A stretch of 64,000 bases of DNA from Planctomycetota bacterium. GTDB taxonomy: Bacteria; Planctomycetota; UBA8108; JACQVS01. Made by a program: the position numbers and the translations under genes. Numbering within the stretch: position 1 is the first letter of the stretch; every line of letters begins with the position of its first letter. The notes under the pieces are model-generated. The model was not told the origin of the DNA. It saw only the letters and a program-made list of their open reading frames with translations, and did not search any database. Positions 26,296 to 35,894 of the stretch are shown piece after piece. The stretch spans positions 1 to 64,000 of the forward strand of contig JANQLS010000110.1 in NCBI GenBank assembly GCA_028280485.1, written 5' to 3'.

Positions 26296-27295
26296 AATTA
26301 CTAAACCCTTATCATCTTCTGAAGCTGCTATCACCCTCTCAGTGGTCATTCCCACTTACGGAGAATTTGAAAAATTAGCGAAGTGCCTCTCTTCACTTGA
26401 AGCGGAATTAAAAACGGCCACCTTTTCTTGGGAAATTATCGTTACCGATGACGCTACTCCAGGGGATTTTCCCGAGAATTTAAAAAGCCAATTCCCAAAA
26501 ATAAATTGGCTGAGCCATTCTGAACGACTTGGATTTTCAGGCAATATTGAAAGGGGAATCCAAAAGTCCGTGGGAGAGATCCTATTTTTACTAAACAGTG
26601 ACATGTACCTAGAGAAAGGATTCTTTGGTACTTTCCTAAATCACTTTCAAAGTAAAGATCTCTTTGCGCTCACCCCCATGATCAAAGAGCCGAATGACTC
26701 CAATGGAAGTCTTAAAAAACTTAAAATCTCTTTCCAAAAAGCCCAAGTTCAGTTCTTTAACTTGAGTGATCCCCAATCCAACCAACCTGCTTATATCCCT
26801 TATGCCAATGGGGGTGGAAGTTTTTTTAGATCTCAAACCTACCATGATCTCGGCGGTTTTGATTCTGTATTCAATCCTTACTACTGGGAAGATACCGATC
26901 TGGGCTATCGAGCGTGGAAGATGGGCTGGAAGATCATCTACGACCCCAACATTGGTTTAAAACACGACCACCAAGCTTCCATCGGGAATGAGAAAAAGCA
27001 AAAAGTTCAAAGAACAAAAGCAAGAAATCAAAGCTTATTTATCTGGAGAAATTTAACCGACTTCTCACTTGGAACCCTATTTTTTAAGGGAATTCTACCG
27101 AACCTATTTAAATCTCTCTTTAAATTAAGGTTTCGTCAATTGTGCTGGCAGGTTCTCAACCTAAAGTATTTAAGCACCATCGCAAGGTTTCGAAACCATT
27201 GGCAGAGTAAATACAAATATACAGATCACGAAGTACAAGAATTACTAGTTCAATCTGTCCCCCATTTTCGCGATAATGAGAGTTCACCAAATTAA
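26288..27295 (+). CDS. Family 2 glycosyltransferase
   Basis: 335 residues. GT-A fold: LSVVIPTYGEFEKLAKCL (17-34), IVTDDATPGDFP, the DxD-equivalent LNSDMYLEKGF, the acceptor-side NGGGSFFRSQTYHDLGGFD and YYWEDTDLGYRAWKMGWKI with the catalytic ED. It resembles rhamnosyl/GlcNAc-transferase-like enzymes. It acts in the cytosol on a lipid-linked glycan. Its ATG overlaps the SGNH gene stop by 8 bp, indicating translational coupling. Confidence 0.87.
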   Translation: MNEITKPLSSSEAAITLSVVIPTYGEFEKLAKCLSSLEAELKTATFSWEIIVTDDATPGDFPENLKSQFPKINWLSHSERLGFSGNIERGIQKSVGEILFLLNSDMYLEKGFFGTFLNHFQSKDLFALTPMIKEPNDSNGSLKKLKISFQKAQVQFFNLSDPQSNQPAYIPYANGGGSFFRSQTYHDLGGFDSVFNPYYWEDTDLGYRAWKMGWKIIYDPNIGLKHDHQASIGNEKKQKVQRTKARNQSLFIWRNLTDFSLGTLFFKGILPNLFKSLFKLRFRQLCWQVLNLKYLSTIARFRNHWQSKYKYTDHEVQELLVQSVPHFRDNESSPN

Positions 27296-27338
27296 CAAAC
27301 TGAAATTTTAAAACCGAAAATTCAAATAGGACATTTCT

Positions 27339-28076
27339 TTGCGAATCACTGCCACCATTATCATGCGAAATGAAGCGGTTCTTATCGCTTCCAAAATCGC
27401 TGCTTGTAGCACGTGGGCCGATGAGATTGTGGTTGTCGACCAGCGCTCTGAAGATGGTTCAGCCTTTATTGCAAAAGAAACTTTAAGGCTCATCGGCATC
27501 GATCACAAAGTTGAAACGATGCGAGGCGATGTTTTAGGGAAAGAGTTCTCCTACGCCCAAGTTTACGAAGCTGCAACCGGTGATTGGGTGGTTTATACCG
27601 ATGTGGATGAAATCTTGGTTTGTCCCAGTGGACTCAAAAACGTTTTGGGCGAAGTTCCTGAAGATTGTATAGCCCCAGGAACCTTCCGTTGGCATGGTAT
27701 CGTCAACGGTGACGCTTATTTTAAAGTGGAAGAATATGACCACAAACGTTTTCGACTCTTAAGAAAGCCAGGAGTCGAAGTTTTTGATCCTGACACCAAA
27801 CAATATAAAGACCTCCTCCACAAGCACGAACCCGTCAAGCGGGGGACTGAAAATCCAAAATTTGATATTCCTAAAGAAAAGCTCTTTTTGATAGAGATGA
27901 AAGCCCCCTACCAGCACTACGCCGACCAACTGTTTTACGTCGCCGTTGGCAGTCGAAATGATCGAAAAGCCTGTGAAGAACAATTCAGCGATAAAGATCT
28001 ACTCTTAGGTAAGACTCTTTATGAGTTAGGTCACCAAGAAAATGCTCCAAGAAAACGCTGGTGGTGGCCCTTCTGA
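27339..28076 (+). CDS. Family 2 glycosyltransferase, WaaE/KdtX-like
   Basis: 245 residues from a TTG start. MRITATIIMRNEAVLIASKI, WADEIVVVDQRSEDGS and VVYTDVDEIL match the WaaE/LgtF-type beta-1,4-glucosyltransferase branch of GT2 (NEA-x2-I ... DQxSxDGS ... DxDE). Such enzymes often extend the LPS inner core, which agrees with the nearby heptosyltransferases. It ends in a basic aromatic tail (RKRWWWPF). Confidence 0.8.
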   Translation: MRITATIIMRNEAVLIASKIAACSTWADEIVVVDQRSEDGSAFIAKETLRLIGIDHKVETMRGDVLGKEFSYAQVYEAATGDWVVYTDVDEILVCPSGLKNVLGEVPEDCIAPGTFRWHGIVNGDAYFKVEEYDHKRFRLLRKPGVEVFDPDTKQYKDLLHKHEPVKRGTENPKFDIPKEKLFLIEMKAPYQHYADQLFYVAVGSRNDRKACEEQFSDKDLLLGKTLYELGHQENAPRKRWWWPF

Positions 28077-28091
28077 TCGAAAGCCAGATCT

Positions 28092-29240
28092 TTGAATTTA
28101 AAACGTAAAATCACCTATCTTTTTTTCACCCTCCTGATCTTCGGATCGATCTTAGGGATGGGTATGTTTTTTGGTCATCAACTGGCGCTGAGAAAGTTTG
28201 ATCGAACCCTCACTCGATCCTTTAGGGCTCAAACCTTTGAAGGCATTCTTTTCGACATTCCCAAAGAGCAACTCGCCCCCGCTTATTTAGACCCTCAGTC
28301 AGCATTAGAAAATTTATCTAAGTACGCTTGGGTTGCCCCTAATACGAGCGTTCCCTTCATCGGACACGCTCTGAAGCCCGGCCCTCACGCCAATACATTC
28401 ATCAACCAGCAGATGTTTCGCCACCCTACTGAGGTGAAAGTGCCTAAGCCTAAGGGTATTTACAGAATATTCCTCACCGGGGGCTCCACCGCATTCGGTT
28501 TTGGCTCTCCAAGCGATGCAACAACTTTATCGGGATACCTTCAGGAGTTACTCAATCAAGGAAAGGAAACGGATAGCCTCCGCTTCGAAGTCATCAATGC
28601 CGCGAATTGCGCCTGGGCTTCATCCCATGAACGGGCGTGGATTAGCCATCACCTCAACAAATTTGAACCCGACTTAATCTTGTCTTTTTCCGGCGCTAAT
28701 GATGCTCACTGGGGAATTCAAGGTCGCGACGTCAATTGGCTACGCTCCTATACTGATGAGTTTTTCTGGGAACTCTTACAGTTAGCGTATCAGGTTCAAA
28801 ATGAAGAACTCATCGATACAGTTAAAGTTTCTAATGAGCGAATAGGAGAAGATATTGTAGCTCAAAGACTCTTCCACAATCTTCTCTTATCAAAAACCTC
28901 CGCAAATCTCGCTGAGAGTAAATACATTTTTCTCCTTCAACCGATCCTCCAAGTCACAGAGAAAGAGCTTTCTGAGCGAGAGAAAAAACTGAGCAAAAGA
29001 GAGTTTTTTGGCGAAGGAACGACTTCGTATTTTCGATCAGTTTATAAAAAAATTAAAGATCGACTTGAAAACGACGCATCTGATCTTACTTTTATAGATC
29101 TATCTTCAACCTTTGATTCTCTCGATTCGCAGACCGAGGTCTTTCTCGATTCCTATCACTTCGGCGATCGAGGGAACAAGTACATCGCAGAAAAACTGTA
29201 TCAAGAACTCCAACTTAAATTGCCTGAATTAAAACAGTAA
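28092..29240 (+). CDS. Membrane-anchored SGNH/GDSL hydrolase 2
   Basis: 382 residues, TTG start. N-terminal helix YLFFTLLIFGSILGMGMFFG. SGNH motifs: IFLTGGSTAFGFG, VINAANCAWASSH, SFSGANDAHWG and the C-terminal LDSYHFGDRGNKY (Asp/His). It is distinct in sequence from the protein at 25168 but has the same layout. It lies between the WaaE-like GT and the DUF5989 gene, in the same direction. Confidence 0.78.
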   Translation: MNLKRKITYLFFTLLIFGSILGMGMFFGHQLALRKFDRTLTRSFRAQTFEGILFDIPKEQLAPAYLDPQSALENLSKYAWVAPNTSVPFIGHALKPGPHANTFINQQMFRHPTEVKVPKPKGIYRIFLTGGSTAFGFGSPSDATTLSGYLQELLNQGKETDSLRFEVINAANCAWASSHERAWISHHLNKFEPDLILSFSGANDAHWGIQGRDVNWLRSYTDEFFWELLQLAYQVQNEELIDTVKVSNERIGEDIVAQRLFHNLLLSKTSANLAESKYIFLLQPILQVTEKELSEREKKLSKREFFGEGTTSYFRSVYKKIKDRLENDASDLTFIDLSSTFDSLDSQTEVFLDSYHFGDRGNKYIAEKLYQELQLKLPELKQ

Positions 29241-29267
29241 GGCCTTCAGTTCGACGAACCAATCAAT

Positions 29268-29435
29268 ATGTCTGACAAAAATTTAATTCAACAATTTGTT
29301 CATTTCTTAAAGACCGAGAAATTCTATTGGATCGTGCCCCTCGTCATCGTACTCATCTTGTTGGCAATATTGGGATATATGGAATTTTTTGGTGATGATG
29401 GTGAAGGCGCCCCTTTCCTTTACCCGAATGAGTAA
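29268..29435 (+). CDS. DUF5989 small membrane protein (55 aa)
   Basis: A short frame from the ATG at 29268 to the TAA at 29433. The product begins MSDKNLIQQFVHFLKTEKFY, then one hydrophobic helix (WIVPLVIVLILLAILG, 21-36), an acidic turn and the C-terminus GAPFLYPNE. The charged helix + W-x-x-P + hydrophobic helix + A-P-F-[IL]-Y ending is the DUF5989 pattern. From my knowledge of the family these genes tend to sit beside carbamoyltransferase/SGNH genes, as here. Function unknown. Confidence 0.75.
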   Translation: MSDKNLIQQFVHFLKTEKFYWIVPLVIVLILLAILGYMEFFGDDGEGAPFLYPNE

Positions 29436-29442
29436 AACAAAA

Positions 29443-30501
29443 TTACGTATTACGACTGAGGAGTGAGTTCACCTGAGAAACCACACCGTCAATTGGAATA
29501 TCTTTGAGATCCTTGGCAAATACACAACGTAATTCCTTTTTCGGTGGATACCAATAAGGAACTAAGTTTTCTCCGGTTAAAACAACGCGAGGCAGATTAA
29601 TTTGAGCTGCGAAGTGGCATAAGCCCGTTTCGGGGCTAACTAACATTCTTTGTTGCGTTAACCAATTGAATGCCCCCTCTAAGTCTTGCGAGAAAAACTC
29701 TACATTTTGAAAGCCCTTCGACTCCACCGCATTTTGCATCTCCCGTCGCCGTTGGGAATCTTGAGGAGTTGAAATAAAAGCCACCTCTATATCTTCGGGT
29801 AATTGGCTCAGAACATTTTCCCAAACTGATATCGGTACCCAGCGGTGATCCCGGACTCCAATTTGCCCAGCACTCAGATTGATCACCACTTTTCCATTGG
29901 ATCGGGAGGTCGATCGATCGAAGTACGGCCGAACTAAGGATTCCAATTGATTGAAGTCGGGCAATCCCAAATGATTTCCAAAATTCTCTAACAAGCCTTC
30001 AGCTGTTACCGCTTGAAAGGGTTTGGCGTAACTACCGGGAAAATAACTCATAGCCTCCGCTTTACGCATCGACGGCATGAGGATTGGGGTGTAAGGAAAA
30101 TCATTGAGAACTTTTTCAACAAAGGCCCAACGCTCAGGATGGCGAGTAGCCCTCAGGTGACGAGAGAACTCTAAGAAGATCACCCATTCGGGTTTCCAAT
30201 TAACTGCGTCTTCTAAGTATTCATAGGTCTGGACACTGACCGTTGACAAAAGTTCCCTCGACCAACGATCGGTGGCTAAAACTTTAAATTGAGCCCCAGC
30301 GGCTTTTAATCGTGAGAGAAAAGACAGCGAAAGACACATATCGCCCAGATGATCTCGGCGAATAATTAAAACTTTTTTTCCCTTCCACTCCCCTAGTTCT
30401 GAAATGGGCGCGGGCCATAGGTTTTTAGATTGAGTCTTCTTGATGACTTCCATGTACTGGAAGGATCTTTTGTAATGTTGACGCCATTGAGAAAGCCCCA
30501 T
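29443..30501 (-). CDS. Family 9 glycosyltransferase (heptosyltransferase-like) 1
   Basis: About 352 residues from the ATG at 30501; a TTG at 30507 overlapping the upstream stop is possible. The GT-B N-terminus VLIIRRDHLGDMCLSLSFLS is the GT9 signature. The C-domain has VVINLSAGQIGVRDHRWVP and MLVSPETGLCHFAAQINLP with the nucleotide-sugar-binding [ST]-x-x-[ST]-G-x-x-H pattern (SPETGLCH). It probably transfers heptose from ADP-heptose to an LPS-core-like acceptor at the cytosolic membrane face. It is translationally linked to the second GT9. Confidence 0.85.
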   Translation of the reverse strand: MGLSQWRQHYKRSFQYMEVIKKTQSKNLWPAPISELGEWKGKKVLIIRRDHLGDMCLSLSFLSRLKAAGAQFKVLATDRWSRELLSTVSVQTYEYLEDAVNWKPEWVIFLEFSRHLRATRHPERWAFVEKVLNDFPYTPILMPSMRKAEAMSYFPGSYAKPFQAVTAEGLLENFGNHLGLPDFNQLESLVRPYFDRSTSRSNGKVVINLSAGQIGVRDHRWVPISVWENVLSQLPEDIEVAFISTPQDSQRRREMQNAVESKGFQNVEFFSQDLEGAFNWLTQQRMLVSPETGLCHFAAQINLPRVVLTGENLVPYWYPPKKELRCVFAKDLKDIPIDGVVSQVNSLLSRNT

Positions 30502-30503
30502 TT

Positions 30504-31628
30504 TCAAATACCACTTTCTCTGAGTTCATTCAGAACAAAATCGGGCGTGAGTCGAGTCATGCAAATATTGTCTTGGCAGTTTTTTCGAGTCTTGCGAGTA
30601 CACGGGCTGCACTCAACCGCGTTTCGAATCACCGTCAATTCTGACATTCCCTGTGGCCCACACAAGTTTGGATCCGTGGGACCATAAATGGCAACGACTT
30701 GTGTTCCTACTGCTGCCGCTAAATGCATGGGGCCCGAGTCAAGCCCGAGATAACCCTTCGAAAGTTTTAAAATTGCCGCTAACTGAGAAATGGTAGTTTT
30801 CCCGGCGAGAGTTCCAACTTTCTCCCGAATAGCTTGAGGCAATCGATCATGAAGCTCTTCATGAAATTCAAACTCTCCTCGAGTTCCCGACAGTAGCACC
30901 GAACAGCCCTTGTCTTTAATAAATGAACTTAAAACTTTGACCCATGAATCAATCGACCACAAGCGATGAACTAATTTTTTGCTCTTTCGTTCCAAAGAGC
31001 TGTTTCCGGGATGGCAAACCCAAAAAGAATCTTGGGGGGTTAGATTAAAGCCAGAGATTAATTTCTCAGCTTGAGTTAATTGAGTTGCTTCAAAAGGCCA
31101 AGACCAAGGTTTAAACGGGTAATCGTTCTTAAGCAAGTTTTGAAGGAATTTAAAATACTGATTGGAAATGTGAGGCACCTGATCATATCCATCATCATAG
31201 CCTGCTCGATAGCTCACCTCTTGACTTTGATCCAAGGATTGAATTTCACCTAAGCAGGAAATCCTGAGAAATGATTGATCTAAAGGAACACCCGCTACAG
31301 TCCATTTGGATAAAAGTGATTTGTCGATGTCCAAGAAGACGGCCTGCTCATATCCAGATTCATGAATCCTTTTGAGAAAACTCTTCGCTTGAAAATGCTT
31401 CTTGAATTTTGACTGTCCTTGATCGAAAGGCAAAACCTCTTCCAATTCAGGAACACACTCCAAGACTTCCTGAAAACCGTTCCTGCACACCGCCCCTACT
31501 CCAGCACCCTTTAACTCTTGAGAGAGAACTTGAATCGCGGGCATCGCCATCAACAAATCCCCCAAACCCTCTCGAGTGATCAAGAGCGTTTTTAATTCTT
31601 TTAAAATGGGGAGATTTAATGAAGTCAT
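30504..31628 (-). CDS. Family 9 glycosyltransferase (heptosyltransferase-like) 2
   Basis: 374 residues, ATG start. KTLLITREGLGDLLMAMPAI is the GT9 N-terminal motif. FWVCHPGNSSLERKSKKLVH and KGYLGLDSGPMHLAAAVGTQVVAIYGPTDP are the C-domain donor-binding blocks. A C-terminal CxxC-x-C pattern (CSPCTRKTRKNCQDNICM) is common in LPS heptosyltransferases. It is the first gene of a two-gene minus-strand unit. Confidence 0.88.
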   Translation of the reverse strand: MTSLNLPILKELKTLLITREGLGDLLMAMPAIQVLSQELKGAGVGAVCRNGFQEVLECVPELEEVLPFDQGQSKFKKHFQAKSFLKRIHESGYEQAVFLDIDKSLLSKWTVAGVPLDQSFLRISCLGEIQSLDQSQEVSYRAGYDDGYDQVPHISNQYFKFLQNLLKNDYPFKPWSWPFEATQLTQAEKLISGFNLTPQDSFWVCHPGNSSLERKSKKLVHRLWSIDSWVKVLSSFIKDKGCSVLLSGTRGEFEFHEELHDRLPQAIREKVGTLAGKTTISQLAAILKLSKGYLGLDSGPMHLAAAVGTQVVAIYGPTDPNLCGPQGMSELTVIRNAVECSPCTRKTRKNCQDNICMTRLTPDFVLNELRESGI

Positions 31629-31790
31629 CAGAATAGTTTAAACTGATCGCTTGAAATTAAGAGGAAAACAGAACAATAATGTTTCCAGTAAAACAATCAC
31701 AGTGAACGAACTGGAGGAACGAACTGGAGGGGCTCACCTCTTTCCTTCTATTCTACAAAATAGCTCTCAAAGCTTACACCTCGCTCTCCT

Positions 31791-33497
31791 ATGTATATTC
31801 TCGGTATCGGTTGCGCATTTGAACATGACCCTTCAGCCTGCTTGCTCAAGGACGGAGAAATTATTGCCGCAGCCGATGAAGAGCGATTCATCCGAAAAAA
31901 ACACGCCGTCGACGAACTTCCGATTCGAGCCATCGAATATTGCTTAAAAACAGCGAATATAACGGCTGATCAAGTCGACAGAGTGGCCTTCCCCTGGTCT
32001 TTTCAAGCTTACGAAAAACACCTCTGGCGATTCATAAGAAGAAATTTTATGAATCGTCCCAGTCACGCGTTCAAAGCGCTGGTGAAAAAGAACTCCAGAA
32101 AGCGCGACCACGAGAAAAAACTATATCGAACTTTGAGGCAAGTTGGAATCTCCCAGGTCAGTATCGAATTTGTAGAACACCATCTCGCTCACGCGGCGAG
32201 TTCTTATTGCTTTTCCGGGTTTCCTTCGTCCGCCATTCTCACGATCGATGGAAAGGGAGAATTCACTACGACTCTAATCGGCGAAGCTAACGAATCGGGT
32301 TTTAAAGTTCACGAAGAATTTATTAATCCCGATTCATTGGGGTTGTTCTATTCAACCATGACCGATTATCTGGGATTCTCCCCTCACGACGGCGAATACA
32401 AAGTCATGGGGATGTCGGGTTATGGGGATGCGAGTCAAGTCGACCTCTCCGATTGGGTATCGGTGAAAAACGGAAAGTATCGAGTTGATGAGCAAAACAT
32501 TTGGGTTCCCCGAAGCTTAAGGTATCAAGGAAGACGGTTTTCAAAGAATTTTATCGATCGTTGGGGGCCACCACGAGAAGGAGATGCATTGAGTGAGCCC
32601 TACACTCATATCGCGGCTTCAACTCAAGCTAAATTGGAAGAGGTAGTGCTTTCCATCATCGATAACCAACTCAAGCCCATCCTTGAACGCCACGAAGGAA
32701 GATTATGCTTCGCCGGGGGAACCGCATTAAATGTGCGACTCAACCGAAAACTCATCGAGCATCCCTCCATATCTCAATTATGGGTTCAACCAGCAGCTCA
32801 TGATTCGGGTACGTCCTTAGGAGCTGCCGCCTATTTAGGTTTCAAAAAAGGCATGGAATTCACTCCGATGGAACATTCCTACTATGGACCTGAATATTCA
32901 GACGAAGAAATAAAAGAGGTTTTAGACAAATTTCATATTCAAGCTGAACACTCTCCCGATATCACAGAAACGACTGCCAAACTCTTAGCCGAAGGTCAAA
33001 TCGTGGGTTGGTTTCAGGGGCGCATGGAATGGGGTCCACGGGCGTTGGGGAATAGAAGCATCCTTGCTCATCCCGCTCATCCGGGAATTTCAGACGAAGT
33101 CAATGAGCGTATTAAGTTCCGTGAAGTCTGGCGACCATTTTGCCCTTCTATCCTTAAAGAGAACGCCCCAGAAATTCTTGGTAGTGAACACGATTCACCC
33201 TTTATGACTTTCTCCTTTAGCGTCCAGGAGGAATGGAAAGATCGTATTCCTGAAGTCGTACATGTCGACGGAACCTGCCGACCCCAATGTGTAAGTGAAA
33301 AATTAAATCCCCGGTACTACCAATTGATTCAAAAGTTTAAAGATCAAACGGGACTTCCGGTCCTCTTAAATACTTCGCTCAACCGTCGAGGAGAACCGAT
33401 GGTGTGCAGTCCGGAAGATGCTTTAGAAATGTTTTACGCTTCGGGCTTGGAATATATCGTCTTAGGGGATTATTTGATTAAAAAATCTCTCTCTTAG
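31791..33497 (+). CDS. Carbamoyltransferase 2, NodU/CmcH family
   Basis: 568 residues, ATG start. Same architecture as the gene at 23437: MYILGIGCAFEHDPSAC, DEERFIRKKHAVDE, VEHHLAHAASSYCFSG and LTIDGKGE in the Kae1-like half; WFQGRMEWGPRALGNRSIL, FREVWRPFCPSIL and LLNTSLNRRGEPMV in the C-terminal half. It is flanked by minus-strand GT genes on both sides, so it is probably its own transcription unit. Differences in the N-terminal acceptor-side region suggest a different sugar acceptor from its paralogues. Confidence 0.9.
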   Translation: MYILGIGCAFEHDPSACLLKDGEIIAAADEERFIRKKHAVDELPIRAIEYCLKTANITADQVDRVAFPWSFQAYEKHLWRFIRRNFMNRPSHAFKALVKKNSRKRDHEKKLYRTLRQVGISQVSIEFVEHHLAHAASSYCFSGFPSSAILTIDGKGEFTTTLIGEANESGFKVHEEFINPDSLGLFYSTMTDYLGFSPHDGEYKVMGMSGYGDASQVDLSDWVSVKNGKYRVDEQNIWVPRSLRYQGRRFSKNFIDRWGPPREGDALSEPYTHIAASTQAKLEEVVLSIIDNQLKPILERHEGRLCFAGGTALNVRLNRKLIEHPSISQLWVQPAAHDSGTSLGAAAYLGFKKGMEFTPMEHSYYGPEYSDEEIKEVLDKFHIQAEHSPDITETTAKLLAEGQIVGWFQGRMEWGPRALGNRSILAHPAHPGISDEVNERIKFREVWRPFCPSILKENAPEILGSEHDSPFMTFSFSVQEEWKDRIPEVVHVDGTCRPQCVSEKLNPRYYQLIQKFKDQTGLPVLLNTSLNRRGEPMVCSPEDALEMFYASGLEYIVLGDYLIKKSLS

Positions 33498-33507
33498 CTC
33501 GTTCAGG

Positions 33508-34656
33508 CTAGTTTAGAAGTTTCATATAAATCGAGTAATTATTCTCGACCATTTCATCCAAGGAAAACTCTCGACTAATTTTTTCGATTCCTTGAGCATT
33601 CAACTTTTCTCTTAAATCAGGTGATTCCATCAATTCAATAAGGTTATCTGTAAGAGCCTGATGGTCTCCCGACTCACTCAATAAGCCACTGACACCGTGT
33701 TCCACAATTTCGGGGATCCCCCCAACTTTTGTGGCTGCGATCGCACAACCCGCAAATAAACCGTCGAGTAAAATCGTTCCTAAACCTTCTCTTCTTGAAG
33801 GAGCTGCCAAAATATCGATGGCCTTTAAGAAGCCACTCACATCGTTTAAGAATCCTACGAACCTAACACAATCCTCGAGCTCGAGGGAACGAACTTGCTC
33901 CAACAACTCTTCTTCTAACTCTCCCTCCCCCGCGATCAGGCAAGTAAAGTTCGAGTGAGTCTTTTTGAGTTGAACTAAACTTTTAAATAAATCTCCATGT
34001 CCCTTTTGGTGGGTGAGTGCGGCTGCGCTCCCGATCCAAATGTGATCTTCTGGAATACCAAATTTTTCACTTAAGGCTCGGCGTTCGGTCGAGCGGCAAA
34101 TCTTACTATAAACCGAATCTTCCACCGCGCTTCGAATCACACTTATACGATTTCCATCCACCCCAAAATCGATCATCACATCCTTAATAAAATGAGAGAC
34201 CGCAACGAAGTGATCGACTTTTTTCGATCGGTACTTGATGTGAGTGGGGATGCGATCTCTGGGCGGTTTGTCGATCCGGCGATGAACGACGACCTTGGAT
34301 CGGATTCCTAAACGCCTCAACCAAACGGCAATACTGTGTGCCTTGGAACTGTGAGCGTGAATCAGATCAAATTTATGTTTGAGGCAATAAAAGAAGAGGG
34401 AAAGAGAATTGCGGGGGTCAAAGCCCACTTGAGAAGGCAAAGCAAAGGTCGGAATGATGGGGGAAAATCGATTGAGAGCTTCAGCTCCTTTGGGATAAGC
34501 AAGATGGTTCTCAATACCTTTTTCGATGAGACCATCGATTAAGTAACGAATCTGATTCTCTCCACCTCTCCAAGTAAACTCAGAGCCAATGTGAAGAATT
34601 TTCAAAGGTGGTTTTGAAGGATTTGACCCCGGAGAAATCACAAGATTCCATTCCAC
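33508..34656 (-). CDS. Family 4 glycosyltransferase 1
   Basis: 382 residues; GTG start. GT-B fold: LKILHIGSEFTWRGGENQIRY (N-domain GG loop), HAHSSKAHSIAVWLRR, VAVSHFIKDVMI, FGIPEDHIWIGSAAALTHQKGH, CLIAGEGELEEEL and the E-x7-E motif region APSRREGLGTILLDGLFAG. This is a retaining glycosyltransferase using a nucleotide sugar. It is convergent with carbamoyltransferase 2 (10 bp) and the last gene of the minus-strand run from 36596. Confidence 0.88.
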   Translation of the reverse strand: MEWNLVISPGSNPSKPPLKILHIGSEFTWRGGENQIRYLIDGLIEKGIENHLAYPKGAEALNRFSPIIPTFALPSQVGFDPRNSLSLFFYCLKHKFDLIHAHSSKAHSIAVWLRRLGIRSKVVVHRRIDKPPRDRIPTHIKYRSKKVDHFVAVSHFIKDVMIDFGVDGNRISVIRSAVEDSVYSKICRSTERRALSEKFGIPEDHIWIGSAAALTHQKGHGDLFKSLVQLKKTHSNFTCLIAGEGELEEELLEQVRSLELEDCVRFVGFLNDVSGFLKAIDILAAPSRREGLGTILLDGLFAGCAIAATKVGGIPEIVEHGVSGLLSESGDHQALTDNLIELMESPDLREKLNAQGIEKISREFSLDEMVENNYSIYMKLLN

Positions 34657-34701
34657 TTATGTCCAACTGAGAATGAAGCACCAATTGCCAATGAATCTAT
34701 G

Positions 34702-34721
34702 GTAGCTACTTAAGTAGCTAC
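34702..34721. repeat. Perfect 20-bp palindrome between two GT4 genes
   Basis: GTAGCTACTTAAGTAGCTAC lies 3' of the GT4 at 34734-35876 and before the start of the GT4 at 33508-34656. No T-run follows, so it may be a regulatory or processing hairpin rather than a terminator. Confidence 0.55.
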
Positions 34722-34733
34722 TTGCAATCGCGC

Positions 34734-35876
34734 TCACTCACTTCGTAAGCGCTTTTTCTTCTCCGCCACTTCTTCGTAGATTTGAAAGAGACGTTCAAAG
34801 TGATTCGGCCAACTGTAGCTTTTCGCCGTTTCCCTGGCCTGCTTAGCTAATTTCGCTCTAAATTCAATATTTGATAAGACTTCAAGTTTGCTGGCTAAAA
34901 GATCAACATCTTGGGGATTTTCTAAAAACAAACCATCTTTATTGTCTTGAATAATTTCAGAGACTCCGGCTTTCGCTGAAAAAACGGAGGGGATTCCCGT
35001 CGCCATCGCTTCAAAGCCTACATTTCCAAATACATCGTAAAGGCTCGGAAATATAAATGCGTCACAAGCTGAAAGATAATCTTGTACCTGCTTCTGCGGG
35101 CCTAAGAATTTAACTCTTGAAGCGACGCCGAGATCTTGAGCGAGGGCTTTATATTGTTGTTCTTTCTTATCCTTCCCCACAACCCACAAATTCCACATTG
35201 ATTGAGCTTTGCTCATCGCTTTTAAAAGAGTAGAGAGCCCTTTTCGTAAATAATCATTTCCAATAAAAAGAGCCACTTGAGTCTCTGGTGATTCATTAAG
35301 TGATTTTCTTACTTCTAAGCGCTTGTTGGAATCCGGCTTAAATCTTTCAGTATCAATTCCATTGTAAAGAACCTCCACTTCATCATCATTTAAACCGTAT
35401 CGTCTTTGTATTTGATCTTTAACGAACTGAGACATCGTTAAGATCTTGATAAAGTTTCCTCGCTGAAAGCGCCGCTTCTCTACTTTTCTTACTGCCCATC
35501 CGTAGAGCGTTAAACTTCTAAACCACCAGTTCCATCGAACTTGACGAGCAAAGTCTTCATAATCACTGAAACAACCACTCCCATCGGTATATAGATCTTG
35601 ATAAGAAGCCTTGGTGAATCCATGGACGAGGTCAAACTCATCGGGGTTTAAAATCTTTTGGGAAGCTCGATCGAAGCTTAAAACTTTAAGAGCGGGGATC
35701 GCTTTGAAGTAACGGATGCGATGGAAGTGTAAGTTAGGATGTTCAATCTCTTCCCACTTTGCGGCGAAGTAATGAACCTCGTGGCCCTTCTCTAATAGCA
35801 GATCCAACAAGGAAGCGATATAGCCCTCGGAACCTCCAATTTTTGAATAACGAGTGTGATGGATTGCAATCTTCAT
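34734..35876 (-). CDS. Family 4 glycosyltransferase 2
   Basis: 380 residues, ATG start. MKIAIHHTRYSKIGGSEGYI, LVHGFTKASY, ILTMSQFVKDQIQRRYGL, VEVLYNGIDTERFKP, VALFIGNDYLRKGLSTLLKA and FIFPSLYDVFGNVGFEAMATGIP (E-x7-E type) are GT4 blocks. It resembles WaaG-like enzymes (G-G-[SA]-E ... YNGID), which add the first hexose of the LPS outer core. It lies 18 bp after the polysaccharide deacetylase gene in the same direction. Confidence 0.88.
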   Translation of the reverse strand: MKIAIHHTRYSKIGGSEGYIASLLDLLLEKGHEVHYFAAKWEEIEHPNLHFHRIRYFKAIPALKVLSFDRASQKILNPDEFDLVHGFTKASYQDLYTDGSGCFSDYEDFARQVRWNWWFRSLTLYGWAVRKVEKRRFQRGNFIKILTMSQFVKDQIQRRYGLNDDEVEVLYNGIDTERFKPDSNKRLEVRKSLNESPETQVALFIGNDYLRKGLSTLLKAMSKAQSMWNLWVVGKDKKEQQYKALAQDLGVASRVKFLGPQKQVQDYLSACDAFIFPSLYDVFGNVGFEAMATGIPSVFSAKAGVSEIIQDNKDGLFLENPQDVDLLASKLEVLSNIEFRAKLAKQARETAKSYSWPNHFERLFQIYEEVAEKKKRLRSE

Positions 35877-35894
35877 GAGATTAAAAAAATCATC

